A DNA stretch of 64,000 nucleotides from Marinobacter vulgaris (GCF_003344045.1 NZ_QFWX01000003.1:496001-560000), one strand, 5' to 3'. Shown: positions 36,834 through 46,129, counted from the stretch's first letter. Numbers and translations are program-made. Notes: generated by a model from the sequence alone, not told the origin.

Positions 36834-37790
36834 ATGACCCGAGTGCAGAATTGGTTGACTAATATCCTGAGATGGTTCGACTCCACTGCGGGTTCGGATC
36901 ACCTCGACACGAGCTCCCGCGCTTTCAACTTTCTCAGGGTGGTGCCCTTTATAGCACTTCATCTTGCCTGCCTGCTGGTTATCGTCACAGGTACCAGCAC
37001 ATTCGCGGTGGTTTTTGCGGCAGCTTTTTTTGCAGTGCGCATGTTTGCCATTACCGGTTTCTATCACCGATATTTCGCCCACAAAACCTTCAAGACCAGC
37101 CGCGTGGCGCAGTTTCTGTTCGGACTTCTGGGCGCCAGTGCCGCCCAGCGTGGCCCATTGTGGTGGGCCGCTCACCACCGACATCACCACCAGCATTCCG
37201 ACGACGAGAAAGATCTCCATTCCCCCCACCAGGGCGGTTTCTGGTGGTCCCATGTCGGCTGGTTTACCTGCGACGCCGGATTTGCCATGGATGAGCGCCG
37301 GGTCAAAGACTGGATGAGATTTCCGGAACTGCGCTTTCTGAACCGCTTTGATTCATTGGTGCCGGCAGCCGCTGCGCTTTCCATATACGCGCTCGGCGAG
37401 GGGCTGGCAGCCTGGGCACCCGGTCTTGGCACCAACGGTCTGCAGCTGCTTGTTTGGGGCTTCTTCATATCCACCGTCGTACTGTTTCATGCCACCGTGT
37501 CCATTAACTCCCTGTCCCACGTATGGGGCAAACGCCGCTTTGAGACCAACGATGACAGCAGGAACAACGTCTGGCTCGCCCTGATTACCATGGGCGAGGG
37601 CTGGCACAACAATCACCATCGCTGGCCACAGACCGTACGCCAGGGTTTCCGCTGGTACGAGGTGGATATGACCTGGTATGGACTCTGGCTACTCTCGCGC
37701 CTGGGGATCATCTGGGACATGAAACCGATTCCAGAGCATATACAGGAAGAAGTCCGCCAACTGGATGCCATGAGGAGGAAAAAGTCGTGA
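36834..37790 (+). CDS. Acyl-CoA/acyl-lipid delta-9-type fatty acid desaturase
   Basis: 318 residues. The three histidine boxes of the membrane di-iron desaturases are present: HRYFAHK (~residue 78), HHRHHHQHS (~113) and HNNHH (~258), with about four hydrophobic helices between them. It inserts a double bond into acyl chains at the membrane using an external electron donor. It is the first gene of a tightly packed operon to 43756. Ribosome site is weak (AAAGGG 13 nt upstream). Confidence 0.92.
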   Translation: MTRVQNWLTNILRWFDSTAGSDHLDTSSRAFNFLRVVPFIALHLACLLVIVTGTSTFAVVFAAAFFAVRMFAITGFYHRYFAHKTFKTSRVAQFLFGLLGASAAQRGPLWWAAHHRHHHQHSDDEKDLHSPHQGGFWWSHVGWFTCDAGFAMDERRVKDWMRFPELRFLNRFDSLVPAAAALSIYALGEGLAAWAPGLGTNGLQLLVWGFFISTVVLFHATVSINSLSHVWGKRRFETNDDSRNNVWLALITMGEGWHNNHHRWPQTVRQGFRWYEVDMTWYGLWLLSRLGIIWDMKPIPEHIQEEVRQLDAMRRKKS

Positions 37791-38254
37791 GTACCGCCTC
37801 GATAATTGATATGGGTAACAGGAGTTCATCCGTGCATGAGACCCTTGGCCGCTTCCGGCAACTGTTCAACACCCTCTGCGCTGGCGATATGGGCGAACTT
37901 GGTAGTGTTTACAGCGACGACGTGCATTTTACCGACCCTTTCGCCTCTGTTCGGGGTATAGATGAACTCACAGAGTACTTCACCGGCGCCTATGCCAACG
38001 TCATTTCCTGCAGCTTTGATTTTGGCGAGCCGGTCATCAACGGTGAGGACGTCTGCATACCGTGGGTCATGCACCTGAAACACAAGCGCATTCGCAAAGG
38101 CCGGCCCGTCAGGGTGGACGGTATCAGCCAGTTGGTGATTAGAAAGGGGCACGTCACCTCCCATCGGGACTACTTCGACGCAGGCCAGTTGCTGTACGAA
38201 AACCTTCCCGTCATGGGTGGGGTTATTCGCTGGATAAGGAGTCAGGCAGGATGA
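37787..38254 (+). CDS. SnoaL-like / NTF2-fold protein
   Basis: 155 residues with a cone-shaped NTF2-like fold: LGRFRQLFNTLCAGDMGELGSVYSDDVHFTDPFASVRGIDEL (in pieces) is typical of the SnoaL-like family, as is DGISQLVIRKGHVTSHRDYFD. Such proteins can be isomerases or small-molecule binders; no reaction is assigned. The GTG at 37787 overlaps the desaturase stop by 4 nt (GTGA) and has AGGAGG 9 nt upstream. Confidence 0.84.
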   Translation: MSTASIIDMGNRSSSVHETLGRFRQLFNTLCAGDMGELGSVYSDDVHFTDPFASVRGIDELTEYFTGAYANVISCSFDFGEPVINGEDVCIPWVMHLKHKRIRKGRPVRVDGISQLVIRKGHVTSHRDYFDAGQLLYENLPVMGGVIRWIRSQAG

Positions 38255-39051
38255 GTAAGCGGCTTGAATCAGCTTCCAATATCTGGATTACCGGCGCCAG
38301 CTCCGGTATCGGTGAAGCGGTCACCCGGGAGCTGGTGCAACAGGGTCATCAGCTCATCATCACCGGCCGCCGGCAGGAAGCACTTGATGAGCTGTGCACT
38401 CTGGCACCGGAGAGAATGCGGCCTGCGGCGGCCGATACCACTGATCGTGAGGCCCTCCAGTCGATCAGTGACGATCTCGAAACCTTCGGCAATCTGGATA
38501 TGGCTATCCTGAACGCCGGCACCTGCGAGTACCTGGAAATCGCGGAGTACGACAGCAGCATCATTGATCACAACATAACCACCAACGTGGTCGGTACTGC
38601 CCGCTGCCTGGACATTGCCCTGCCTGCGCTGCGACGAACCGTGCAACAGGGACGGCCAGCAACCCTGGTGATTGTGAGCTCCTCGGCCTGGTGGTTTCCG
38701 TTCGGGCGCGCCGAGGGGTACGGCGCTTCCAAGGCAGCGCTGACGTATTTTGCCCAATCTTTGAGGGCGGATCTGGCCTCAGAGGGCATTGATGTTGTGG
38801 TGGTGTCCCCGGGGTTTGTCAAAACACCACTGACGGACCGCAACGATTTTCCCATGCCGTTTCTGGTTTCGGCAGAGGATGCGGCAAAACGGATTGTTAA
38901 TGGCCTTCGCAAGGGGAAAATGGAAATCGCTTTTCCCAAGCGCTTTACATGGTCACTCAAACTGCTCGGCGCCCTGCCCCAGGGTATCATTGACCGTATG
39001 TCAGCCAGCATGAGCCGGCAAAACAGGAAAGAACAGGAATCCAATGGATGA
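38251..39051 (+). CDS. Short-chain dehydrogenase/reductase
   Basis: 266 residues. Cofactor motif ITGASSGIGEAV (TGxxxGxG), NAG in ILNAGTCEY, catalytic Ser in VIVSSSAWW and YxxxK in YGASKAAL. The order Ser...Tyr...Lys is complete, so it should be active on a carbonyl or hydroxyl substrate with NAD(P). ATGA overlaps with both neighbours. The ARG/GRRQEA after beta-2 favours NADP. Confidence 0.9.
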   Translation: MSKRLESASNIWITGASSGIGEAVTRELVQQGHQLIITGRRQEALDELCTLAPERMRPAAADTTDREALQSISDDLETFGNLDMAILNAGTCEYLEIAEYDSSIIDHNITTNVVGTARCLDIALPALRRTVQQGRPATLVIVSSSAWWFPFGRAEGYGASKAALTYFAQSLRADLASEGIDVVVVSPGFVKTPLTDRNDFPMPFLVSAEDAAKRIVNGLRKGKMEIAFPKRFTWSLKLLGALPQGIIDRMSASMSRQNRKEQESNG

Positions 39052-40313
39052 GTAACAACCGTCAACGTATTGCAGTCATTGGCGCTGGTGTATCGGGGCT
39101 GACCACGGCCTGGCTTTTATCGGAAAAGTACGATGTTGAACTGTATGAGGCCGGCAGCTATGCCGGTGGGCATACCAATACTGAGTCGGTGACAGCCGGT
39201 GGCCGCGAGTGGCCGGTCAATACCGGTTTCATCGTCTTCAATGACTGGACCTACCCTAACTTTATCAAGCTGATGGATCGCCTGGGTGTCGAGTCCGAAG
39301 TGAGCGATATGAGTTTCAGTGTTGATTGTCACTCATCGGGCCTGCAGTACAACGGCACCAGCCTGAATACGCTGTTTGCACAACGGAGTAATCTGCTGAA
39401 CCTGCCCTTTCTGCGAATGATCCGCGAGATTCTGAGGTTCAACAAGGAAAGTCGGGCAGACCTGGCAGAGGGCAATATCGGGGACGAGGAGAGTCTTGGG
39501 GAATATCTCAACCGTAACGGCTATTCCCGGTATTTCCGTAAATACTACATTGTACCCATGGGAGCGGCTATCTGGTCCGCCCCGGAAATTGTACTGGAAC
39601 AGTTCCCGATCCGTTTCTTCCTCCAGTTTTTCAACAATCACGGCATGCTGTCAGTGGATGACAGGCCCACATGGCGGGTTATATCCGGCGGCTCTGCCCG
39701 TTACGTGAATGCCATGATGGATCGTCTGGAGCACCTCACCCACCTCAACAGTCCGGTCACATCTGTAGTGCGCCAGCAGGACAAGGTGCTGGTGACGGTA
39801 AACGACGAGCAGCAGGAGTTCGACCAGGTGGTGTTTGCCTGCCACAGTGACCAGGCCCTGGCAATGATCAAGGATCCCACCGACAAAGAGCTGGAGATTC
39901 TGGGAGCCATTACCTATCAGAATAACGACGTGGTGCTTCATACCGACAGCTCTGCACTGCCTTCAAACCGGCGAGCCTGGGCAGCCTGGAATTATTTTAT
40001 TCCGCGACACAGCACTGAACCCGTATCCGTCACCTACAACATGAATATTCTGCAGAACTTCCACGATGCCCCGGAAACCTTCTGTGTGACTCTGAACCGT
40101 AGCGCTGACATCGACCCAGAGCGTATCGTCAAGCGATTCGAATACGCGCATCCGGTTTTTACTCTCGAGGCGGTTGCTGCGCAGAAGCGTTATGACGAAA
40201 TCGGTGGCCACAACCGCAGCCATTTCTGTGGTGCCTACTGGTTCAATGGTTTTCATGAAGATGGCGTATGCAGCGCGCTTCGCGTCACCCGGGCCCTGGG
40301 CGTGGAGTTGTAA
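39048..40313 (+). CDS. FAD-dependent amine-oxidase-type oxidoreductase
   Basis: 421 residues. N-terminal FAD motif IAVIGAGVSGLTTAWLL and the EAGSYAGGHTNT loop mark the NAD(P)-binding amine-oxidase family; VNTGFIVFNDWTYPNF is characteristic of the group regularly found beside DUF1365 and CFA-like genes. It probably oxidises or desaturates a lipid acyl chain in the same pathway. Overlaps the SDR gene by 4 nt. Confidence 0.88.
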   Translation: MSNNRQRIAVIGAGVSGLTTAWLLSEKYDVELYEAGSYAGGHTNTESVTAGGREWPVNTGFIVFNDWTYPNFIKLMDRLGVESEVSDMSFSVDCHSSGLQYNGTSLNTLFAQRSNLLNLPFLRMIREILRFNKESRADLAEGNIGDEESLGEYLNRNGYSRYFRKYYIVPMGAAIWSAPEIVLEQFPIRFFLQFFNNHGMLSVDDRPTWRVISGGSARYVNAMMDRLEHLTHLNSPVTSVVRQQDKVLVTVNDEQQEFDQVVFACHSDQALAMIKDPTDKELEILGAITYQNNDVVLHTDSSALPSNRRAWAAWNYFIPRHSTEPVSVTYNMNILQNFHDAPETFCVTLNRSADIDPERIVKRFEYAHPVFTLEAVAAQKRYDEIGGHNRSHFCGAYWFNGFHEDGVCSALRVTRALGVEL

Positions 40314-40315
40314 TC

Positions 40316-41239
40316 ATGAACGCCGCCGTGCAGGACAAGCGTATAGATAATTGTCTGAGCAGCCAGTGGCTGGAGGGAACGATCCGGCATCGTCGCATGG
40401 CGCCGGTTCGCCATGAGTTCACCTACAGTACCGGCATGCTGGCACTGGATCTGCGCGAATGGCATTCCGTGACCCGTATCAGCCCGCTGTTTTCACTCGA
40501 GAAATTCAACTGGCTTTCGCTTCGGCGCAAGGACTACTTCCAGCCCGAGAAAGACAACCTGTTACAGGCGGTGATGAACCAAGTCCAGAGCGCTACCGGC
40601 TGGAAACCTGACGGGCCGGTGGAGCTGATCACCCACCCCCGTTATTTCGGGTACGTGTTCAACCCTGTCAGCTTTTACTTCTGCTATAACGCCGGTGACA
40701 GACCGGACAAAGGCGCGGTCCCGCGGGTCATTCTGGCCCAGATTACCAACACACCGTGGAAAGACCGCCACGTGTATTGCCTGGAAAGCACCGGAGCGGA
40801 ACCTACCAGTGCCGGCTGGCGCACTGAACGTTTCGGGTTCGACAAACGCTTCCACGTCTCACCCTTCAACCCGATGGACCAGCACTATCAGTGGACCTTC
40901 AGTTTTCGGGGTCCGGAAGTGCGCATACACATGAACGTGTTTCAGGACGAGCACAGGCATTTTGATGCCACTCTGGTGGTCCGACGCACCCCTCTGGATC
41001 GTAAGATATTGCATGAAAGCCTGAGGCAGTTTCCCGTGGAAGCGCTGAAGGTCGTCGGTGGAATTTACTGGCATGCACTGAAGCTGAAACTCAAGGGCGT
41101 GCCGTTTTTCACCCATCCGGACAAACTTCCGGAAAGCGACCCGGCCCACAGGCTTGGCAGTGATGATTCCGGCCTGGACGTGACCGAGGCCACCGATCGC
41201 ACAAAGACAACCGGAAAGGTAAGCTCATGGAGAACCTGA
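40316..41239 (+). CDS. DUF1365 family protein
   Basis: 307 residues from ATG 40316, 2 nt after the flavoprotein stop. DUF1365 hallmarks: WLEGTIRHRRMAPVRHEFTY at the start, ITHPRYFGYVFNPVSFYFCY near residue 105, and KRFHVSPFNPMDQHYQWTF near 180. The family nearly always sits between the amine-oxidase-type flavoprotein and the CFA-synthase-like gene, as here. Biochemical role unknown to me; a lipid-related role is inferred. Confidence 0.9.
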   Translation: MNAAVQDKRIDNCLSSQWLEGTIRHRRMAPVRHEFTYSTGMLALDLREWHSVTRISPLFSLEKFNWLSLRRKDYFQPEKDNLLQAVMNQVQSATGWKPDGPVELITHPRYFGYVFNPVSFYFCYNAGDRPDKGAVPRVILAQITNTPWKDRHVYCLESTGAEPTSAGWRTERFGFDKRFHVSPFNPMDQHYQWTFSFRGPEVRIHMNVFQDEHRHFDATLVVRRTPLDRKILHESLRQFPVEALKVVGGIYWHALKLKLKGVPFFTHPDKLPESDPAHRLGSDDSGLDVTEATDRTKTTGKVSSWRT

Positions 41240-42498
41240 ACACTTCACTCGAATCAGCAGGCGCCGACAGGCATGTCCCGCTCAGCAGCCGGGTTGCCAG
41301 ACATCTGGTTTGCCAACAGCTGTCACTGCTGAAGGATGGCGCCCTGACCATCCGTGAGGCCGGCCAGCAGACCCTGAGCTTCGGTGACGGCGATACCCGG
41401 TTTGCCCCGGCAGAGCTTATTGTCCACGACAGCAGCACCTGGAAGGATCTGCTGACCGGGGGCAGTATCGGTGCCGCAGAGTCCTACGTGTCCGGAGACT
41501 GGTCAACGCCGGACCTGGTAGCCCTGTTGCGATTTTTTACCCGCAACGTGGATCGGATGAACGAATTTGAAGACAGGTTCAGCTGGGTCACTAAACCTGC
41601 ACTGAAAGGCCTGCACTGGCTGAACCGGAACACGAAAGAAGGCTCCCGCAAGAACATCAGTGCCCATTATGATCTGGGCAACGACCTGTTCGAAACCTTT
41701 CTTGACCCCACCATGATGTACTCGTCGGCGATTTACCCACGTCCCGAGGCAACACTGGAAGAGGCGGCGGCCCACAAGCTGGACACCATCTGTCGCAAAC
41801 TTGATCTTCGCCCGGGCGATCGTGTGATGGAAATCGGTACCGGTTGGGGCGGATTTGCTGTTCATGCCGCCAAGTATTTCGGCTGTCATGTGACGACCAC
41901 CACCATCTCTTCAGAGCAGCTTCAGTTGGCCAGAGAAAAGGTGAAAGCCGAAGGCCTTGAAGACCACATCACTCTGTTGTTTGACGATTACCGGGACCTG
42001 GAAGGCCAGTTCGACAAGCTGGTGTCCATTGAGATGATCGAAGCCGTTGGCCCCCAGTTTCTCGACAGTTATTTTGCCCAGATCAGCCGTTTACTGAAAC
42101 CGGACGGGCTGGCTCTGGTGCAGGCCATCACTATGCCGGAGCAGCGTTATCGCCGGGCATTGAAAAACGTCGACTTCATCCAGCGGTTTATCTTCCCGGG
42201 CAGCTTCATACCGTCATTCGGCGCCATCCTTGGCTCCGTGCGAAACGGGTCCGATCTGGTGATCACTCACGCCGAAGACATTGGTTTCCATTATGCCCGT
42301 ACCCTCCGTGACTGGTGCGAGCGGTTCATGGCTAACCGCGACACCCTTGAACGCCAGGGATACGATGAGGCTTTCCGGAGGCTCTGGCATTTCTATTTTG
42401 CCTACTGCGAAGCGGGTTTCAGCGAACGCGCCATTGGTGTGTCCCAGATCGTGTTTGCCAAACCGGGCAATAAACGTGAGAACATTCTCAGCCTATGA
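41227..42498 (+). CDS. Cyclopropane-fatty-acyl-phospholipid synthase-like methyltransferase
   Basis: 423 residues. SAM motif VMEIGTGWGGFAVHAAKYFG near residue 200; the CFA hallmarks NISAHYDLGNDLF and YSSAIYP before it; LVSIEMIEAVG and QAITMPEQRY after. The N-terminal ~110 residues match the CFA synthase lipid-binding part. It methylates unsaturated acyl chains in phospholipid, giving cyclopropane or methylated products. Overlaps DUF1365 by 13 nt. Confidence 0.92.
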   Translation: MENLNTSLESAGADRHVPLSSRVARHLVCQQLSLLKDGALTIREAGQQTLSFGDGDTRFAPAELIVHDSSTWKDLLTGGSIGAAESYVSGDWSTPDLVALLRFFTRNVDRMNEFEDRFSWVTKPALKGLHWLNRNTKEGSRKNISAHYDLGNDLFETFLDPTMMYSSAIYPRPEATLEEAAAHKLDTICRKLDLRPGDRVMEIGTGWGGFAVHAAKYFGCHVTTTTISSEQLQLAREKVKAEGLEDHITLLFDDYRDLEGQFDKLVSIEMIEAVGPQFLDSYFAQISRLLKPDGLALVQAITMPEQRYRRALKNVDFIQRFIFPGSFIPSFGAILGSVRNGSDLVITHAEDIGFHYARTLRDWCERFMANRDTLERQGYDEAFRRLWHFYFAYCEAGFSERAIGVSQIVFAKPGNKRENILSL

Positions 42499-43016
42499 TC
42501 CAGTCAGACACGGTTCGTAACACTATTAATTTCGTGCTGTTTCAGGCCGGCTGGTTTGCCTGCGTTCTTTATCCGGGCCTGCCGGCGGTGGGCTTCGTGT
42601 TGCTGCTGATAGGCTTTCATCTTGCCTTTATCAGCCAGCACCGTATGGCCGAACTGCAATTTATTGGTGCCGGTGCGGTCATTGGCGGGGTGCTGGATGG
42701 TGTCTGGTTCCAGACCGGTATTCTGGATGACGGTACCGGCAGCGTCGAATTGACCCCGGTGTGGCTGATAGGCCTCTGGGCGATATTCATGACCACGCTC
42801 TCCCACTCGCTGTCGTGGATCAACAGCAGAGCCTGGTTGCCATTTGTATGCGCACCGTTCGCTGGCCCTTTCGCCTATTGGTCTGCAAGCAAGCTGGGCG
42901 CCGTTGAGTTACCGGACCAAACAATGTCACTCGTTGCGTTGGCAGTTGGCTGGCTGATTGTGTTCCCGGCCCTGCTCTACCTGCGAAAATTCCTGTATCC
43001 GGAGTTAGCCAGATGA
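42495..43016 (+). CDS. DUF2878 membrane protein
   Basis: 173 residues with about five helices. The start NTINFVLFQAGWFACVLYPG and the acidic region GVLDGVWFQTGILD between helices are typical of DUF2878. No function known to me. It overlaps both neighbours by 4 nt and belongs to the operon. Confidence 0.86.
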   Translation: MIQSDTVRNTINFVLFQAGWFACVLYPGLPAVGFVLLLIGFHLAFISQHRMAELQFIGAGAVIGGVLDGVWFQTGILDDGTGSVELTPVWLIGLWAIFMTTLSHSLSWINSRAWLPFVCAPFAGPFAYWSASKLGAVELPDQTMSLVALAVGWLIVFPALLYLRKFLYPELAR

Positions 43017-43756
43017 GACCAACCATTATGACTGTCGGGTCCGGCCTGGCGATCTTCGCCGCCACGGCTGCGGCAGCCTCCGAGCTGCGCTTCTCGGGTG
43101 AAGCGACCGCGATAGACAGCGACCGTGTGATTTACGAAGAGCGTTACCTTGTCGAAGGCGAGTGTTCCGATGGCGTATTCCGGCCGCAAGCTCAGACCGT
43201 CACCTATGTTCGTGACGAAGATAACCAGTTCGCCGAAAAAACGCTTCGCTATGATGAATCACTGTTGCGCCCGACGGTTGATTTTCGCCAGCCGGATTTC
43301 AACGAAGTCATGCAGATCACCAATCAGGACGATGACGAAATGGAAATCGAATGGCAGACACCGGAGGGAGGCATGGAAAGCTTTTCGGTAGACGTTACCG
43401 ACTCTCTGGTTGCGGACGCCGGGTTCGACCATCTCGTCAGGCAGAACTGGTCGGCGGTGACCTCGGGCGAACGCGTGGAATTTGATTTTCTGGCGCCTAC
43501 TCGCGGCAAGGCCTACGGCTTTGTTCTTGAACCGGCTGATGACGATCGGATTGATGCTGCCTATACGGTTCGCATCAAGCCTTCCGGGACCATTCTGGGC
43601 TTCCTGGTAGACCCGATCCTGCTGGGCTACAACGAGGACGGCTTCCTCACGGACTACCTGGGGCTCAGCAATATCCGCAAAAACAAGGATTCCAACTACA
43701 CGGCCCATATCCGCTATACGATGGAAAGCAGACCGGATTGTGAACTGACCCGCTGA
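43013..43756 (+). CDS. Exported protein of unknown function, last gene of lipid operon
   Basis: 247 residues with a signal peptide (hydrophobic core VGSGLAIFAATAAAAS, cleavage probably after AAAAS or nearby). The mature part is rich in beta strands and acidic residues, with no motif I can name. Its 4-nt overlap with the DUF2878 gene places it firmly in the operon, so a periplasmic task linked to the modified lipids is likely but unproven. Confidence 0.78.
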   Translation: MRPTIMTVGSGLAIFAATAAAASELRFSGEATAIDSDRVIYEERYLVEGECSDGVFRPQAQTVTYVRDEDNQFAEKTLRYDESLLRPTVDFRQPDFNEVMQITNQDDDEMEIEWQTPEGGMESFSVDVTDSLVADAGFDHLVRQNWSAVTSGERVEFDFLAPTRGKAYGFVLEPADDDRIDAAYTVRIKPSGTILGFLVDPILLGYNEDGFLTDYLGLSNIRKNKDSNYTAHIRYTMESRPDCELTR

Positions 43757-43852
43757 AGCTAACCTGAGATTCCCGCAGGCAACGCAGACACCCCGCCCTG
43801 TTATGATAGACTTTCTGTCTTTCGACCCAGCCGCAACAGAGAGTTTCTGCCG

Positions 43853-44665
43853 ATGATGTTTGTCTCCTTCAACGTCAACAGTATCCGCACCAGGCTTCAC
43901 CAGCTTGAAGCTGTCATCAAAGAATTCGAACCGGAGTTCATCGGCCTGCAGGAAACCAAGGTGAACGACCCGGACTTTCCGGAAGAGGCCATCAGGGAAC
44001 TGGGCTACCACGTTCATTTCCACGGCCAGAAAACTCATTACGGCGTCGCCCTGCTCTCCCGTCAGAAGCCTGACAGCGTTCAGAAGGGTTATCCCTGGGA
44101 TGGGGAAGATTCCCAGCGCCGGCTGATCACTGGCCACTTCACCGTCGACGGCCACAAGCTGACCGTGATCAATGGTTATTTCCCCCAGGGCGAAAGCCGT
44201 GACCACCCGGTGAAGTTTCCCGCCAAGGAAAAGTTTTATGCCGATCTGATGCGTTACCTGGACGAACTCAAGGCCGACGGCAACGAGATCGTGCTGATGG
44301 GTGACATGAATATCTCTCCCACTGACCAGGATATCGGCATCGGCGCCGACAACGCCAAACGCTGGTTACGTACGGGCAAATGCAGCTTCCTGCCGGAAGA
44401 GCGGGAGTGGCTGGAGCAAGTCCAGAATCGAGGGTTTACCGATGTGTTCCGCCATCTGCATCCGGAGGAGTCGGATACCTTCAGCTGGTTCGACTATCGC
44501 AGCAAAGGCTTTGAGCGGGATCCGCGCCGTGGCCTGAGGATTGATCTGATCATGGCGAGTGACAATCTTCTGCCGAAGGCAAAAGAGGCGGGAGTAAGCT
44601 ACGATATCCGTGCCATGGAGCGGCCGTCGGACCACTGTCCGGTGTGGGCCCGCTTCGACCTCTGA
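43853..44665 (+). CDS. xthA: Exodeoxyribonuclease III
   Basis: 270 residues. AP-endonuclease motifs in order: [21 protein letters not shown] with the metal-binding Glu, [20 protein letters not shown] with Asp/Asn, RIDLIMAS, and the terminal [10 protein letters not shown]. It cleaves at abasic sites and trims 3' ends in base-excision repair. Two ATGs are adjacent at 43853 and 43856. Following the lipid operon by ~100 nt, it may share oxidative-stress relevance. Confidence 0.95.
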   Translation: MMFVSFNVNSIRTRLHQLEAVIKEFEPEFIGLQETKVNDPDFPEEAIRELGYHVHFHGQKTHYGVALLSRQKPDSVQKGYPWDGEDSQRRLITGHFTVDGHKLTVINGYFPQGESRDHPVKFPAKEKFYADLMRYLDELKADGNEIVLMGDMNISPTDQDIGIGADNAKRWLRTGKCSFLPEEREWLEQVQNRGFTDVFRHLHPEESDTFSWFDYRSKGFERDPRRGLRIDLIMASDNLLPKAKEAGVSYDIRAMERPSDHCPVWARFDL

Positions 44666-44684
44666 ATCCTTTTCGGGCCGCGTC

Positions 44685-45314
44685 ATGAAAAAAATCAAAA
44701 CTCGCGACCGCATTCTGGAAGCCAGCCTGATGCTGTTCAACAGCGTTGGGGAACCGAACGTCACTACCCTGCTGATTTCTGACGAACTGGATATCTCCCC
44801 CGGCAATCTCTATTACCATTTCAAGAGCAAGGGCGATATCGTCGGGGAGCTGTTCACCAGCTATGAGCACGAAATGCACGACCTTTTGGCCGTGCCGGCA
44901 GACGCGGATATCAGCCTGGACCAGCAGAGTTTTTTCCTGCATCTGCTGTTTGAAACCGTCGCCCGTTACCGCTTCCTGTATCAGGATCTGGTCAATGTGC
45001 TGTCGAGGTACGATCAGCTACAGACCCGTTTCCGCCGCATTCTCAAGAAGAAAACCAGCGGCTTCAGGACGATCTGCGAGAGTTTTCGCCGCCAGGGCAT
45101 CATGGATATCAGGGATGGAGAACTCGACGCCCTTTGCGAGCAGCTGACGCTGACAGCCTGTTACTGGAGCAGTTTCGACAGCCTGTCACATCTGGAGGAC
45201 CGGGAGTCAATGGACCCCGGTCGCGGGGTCTACCAGATGATGTACCTGCTGTTGCCCTACCTGGCGCCGGAGGAAAAAGAGCAGATTTACCTGATGAGCC
45301 GGGAGTACCTGTGA
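44685..45314 (+). CDS. phaD: TetR-family regulator, PhaD-like
   Basis: 209 residues. The start MKKIKTRDRILEASLMLFNSVGEPNVTT then ISPGNLYYHFKSKGDIVGELF is the TetR helix-turn-helix and closely recalls PhaD of Pseudomonas, as do FLFQDL-like FLYQDLVN and the end LLPYLAPEE. PhaD activates polyhydroxyalkanoate gene expression there. The phasin gene facing it supports the assignment. It starts 19 nt after xthA. Confidence 0.8.
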   Translation: MKKIKTRDRILEASLMLFNSVGEPNVTTLLISDELDISPGNLYYHFKSKGDIVGELFTSYEHEMHDLLAVPADADISLDQQSFFLHLLFETVARYRFLYQDLVNVLSRYDQLQTRFRRILKKKTSGFRTICESFRRQGIMDIRDGELDALCEQLTLTACYWSSFDSLSHLEDRESMDPGRGVYQMMYLLLPYLAPEEKEQIYLMSREYL

Positions 45315-45348
45315 TCATGAGGTGGTCCTCAGGGAACCCGTGGACGGA

Positions 45349-45768
45349 TCACTCCTCCTCGGAGCGGTCTTCGGTTTCCTCCCTTAACCGCTCCAGTTCG
45401 GCCTCGAGCGCCTGGATCCGACGCTCCATGGCTTCAATTTCTTCGCGGCGATGAATGCCCAGTCTGCGCAGGGCGCCGGAAACCCGTTCGTCAAACAGAT
45501 GCTCCAGCCTGTCCCAGGTCCCGGTTGCCTTGTCACGCACCCCACCCACACGATCTTCTACCGATCGAACGTGCTTCTCGACTACTCCACGAGTCTTGCC
45601 TTCCAGCTGCTCGCCTTCCTGTACCAGGCGCTCGAAGAAGCGGCCGGCATCCTCTTCCGCCTTGGTAAACGCGCCCAACCCGGCAAGCCAGATCTGCCTT
45701 GCAGATCCCTTGATCTTACCCGCCATCTGTTCGTCGTTTTCGGGCTTGTTTTCGTTTTCGTCAGACAT
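45349..45768 (-). CDS. Phasin family protein (PhaI/PhaF-like, short)
   Basis: 139 residues. The core KGSARQIWLAGLGAFTKAEEDAGRFFERLVQEG (in parts) is the phasin signature of PhaF/PhaI; the C-terminal half (EEIEAMERRIQALEAELERL) is a coiled coil. It lacks the Lys/Ala-rich histone-like tail of PhaF, so it resembles PhaI. It should coat polyhydroxyalkanoate granules. Convergent with phaD. Confidence 0.85.
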   Translation of the reverse strand: MSDENENKPENDEQMAGKIKGSARQIWLAGLGAFTKAEEDAGRFFERLVQEGEQLEGKTRGVVEKHVRSVEDRVGGVRDKATGTWDRLEHLFDERVSGALRRLGIHRREEIEAMERRIQALEAELERLREETEDRSEEE

Positions 45769-45991
45769 TCAGAACCTCGGGGAAAATAACTCTTTATTGC
45801 TCTGATTGTATTACAGCACGCTCGGAATTTCAGTCAGCTGCGGGTAATCTTCCGCAACCGTTTTGTTACCGCAGCCCTGAGAGCTCCATTGCGAAAGGCT
45901 TTAATATAAGCACGAATTCAATATGAAAAAATGTGATCAAACGAATCGTTCGCTGGCTTGCAGTGTACAAAATATGGTCAATACTTCACTG

Positions 45992-46083
45992 TACCGGTAT
46001 CCCTGCTGATGCCGGTTTGTCTGGAAGTCTTTCATGGATACTACTCGCACGCCTCTGCCCGGCCACCAGTGCCGGGCTTTTTT
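45992..46083 (+). ncRNA. Candidate small RNA (about 92 nt)
   Basis: A possible promoter TTGCAG (45958-45963), 16-nt spacer, AATACT (45980-45985) precedes the segment. It ends at a strong rightward terminator with no gene in front of it. Inside, ACCGG...CCGGT can form a hairpin, and GTATCC can alternatively pair with GGATAC. The start is estimated. It could instead be a leader of the YeeE operon. Confidence 0.4.
46057..46083 (+). terminator. Orphan rho-independent terminator
   Basis: GCCCGG, nine-base loop, CCGGGC, then seven T on the + strand only. The nearest + strand gene upstream (phaD) ends 740 nt before and a minus-strand gene lies between. Confidence 0.85.
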
Positions 46084-46100
46084 ATGCCTGAAAATAGATA

Positions 46101-46129
46101 TATAGTTATTACCTAAAAGCATAACTATA
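46101..46129. promoter_or_regulatory. Inverted-repeat operator upstream of YeeE operon
   Basis: TATAGTTAT (46101-46109), 11-nt spacer, ATAACTATA (46121-46129), a perfect 9-bp repeat 29 nt before the first start codon. A -10-like TATAGT (46126-46131) overlaps it. AT-rich dyads of this kind precede YeeE/DUF442 operons controlled by ArsR-family sulfide sensors (BigR/SqrR) in other bacteria. No such regulator gene is in the window. Confidence 0.6.
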
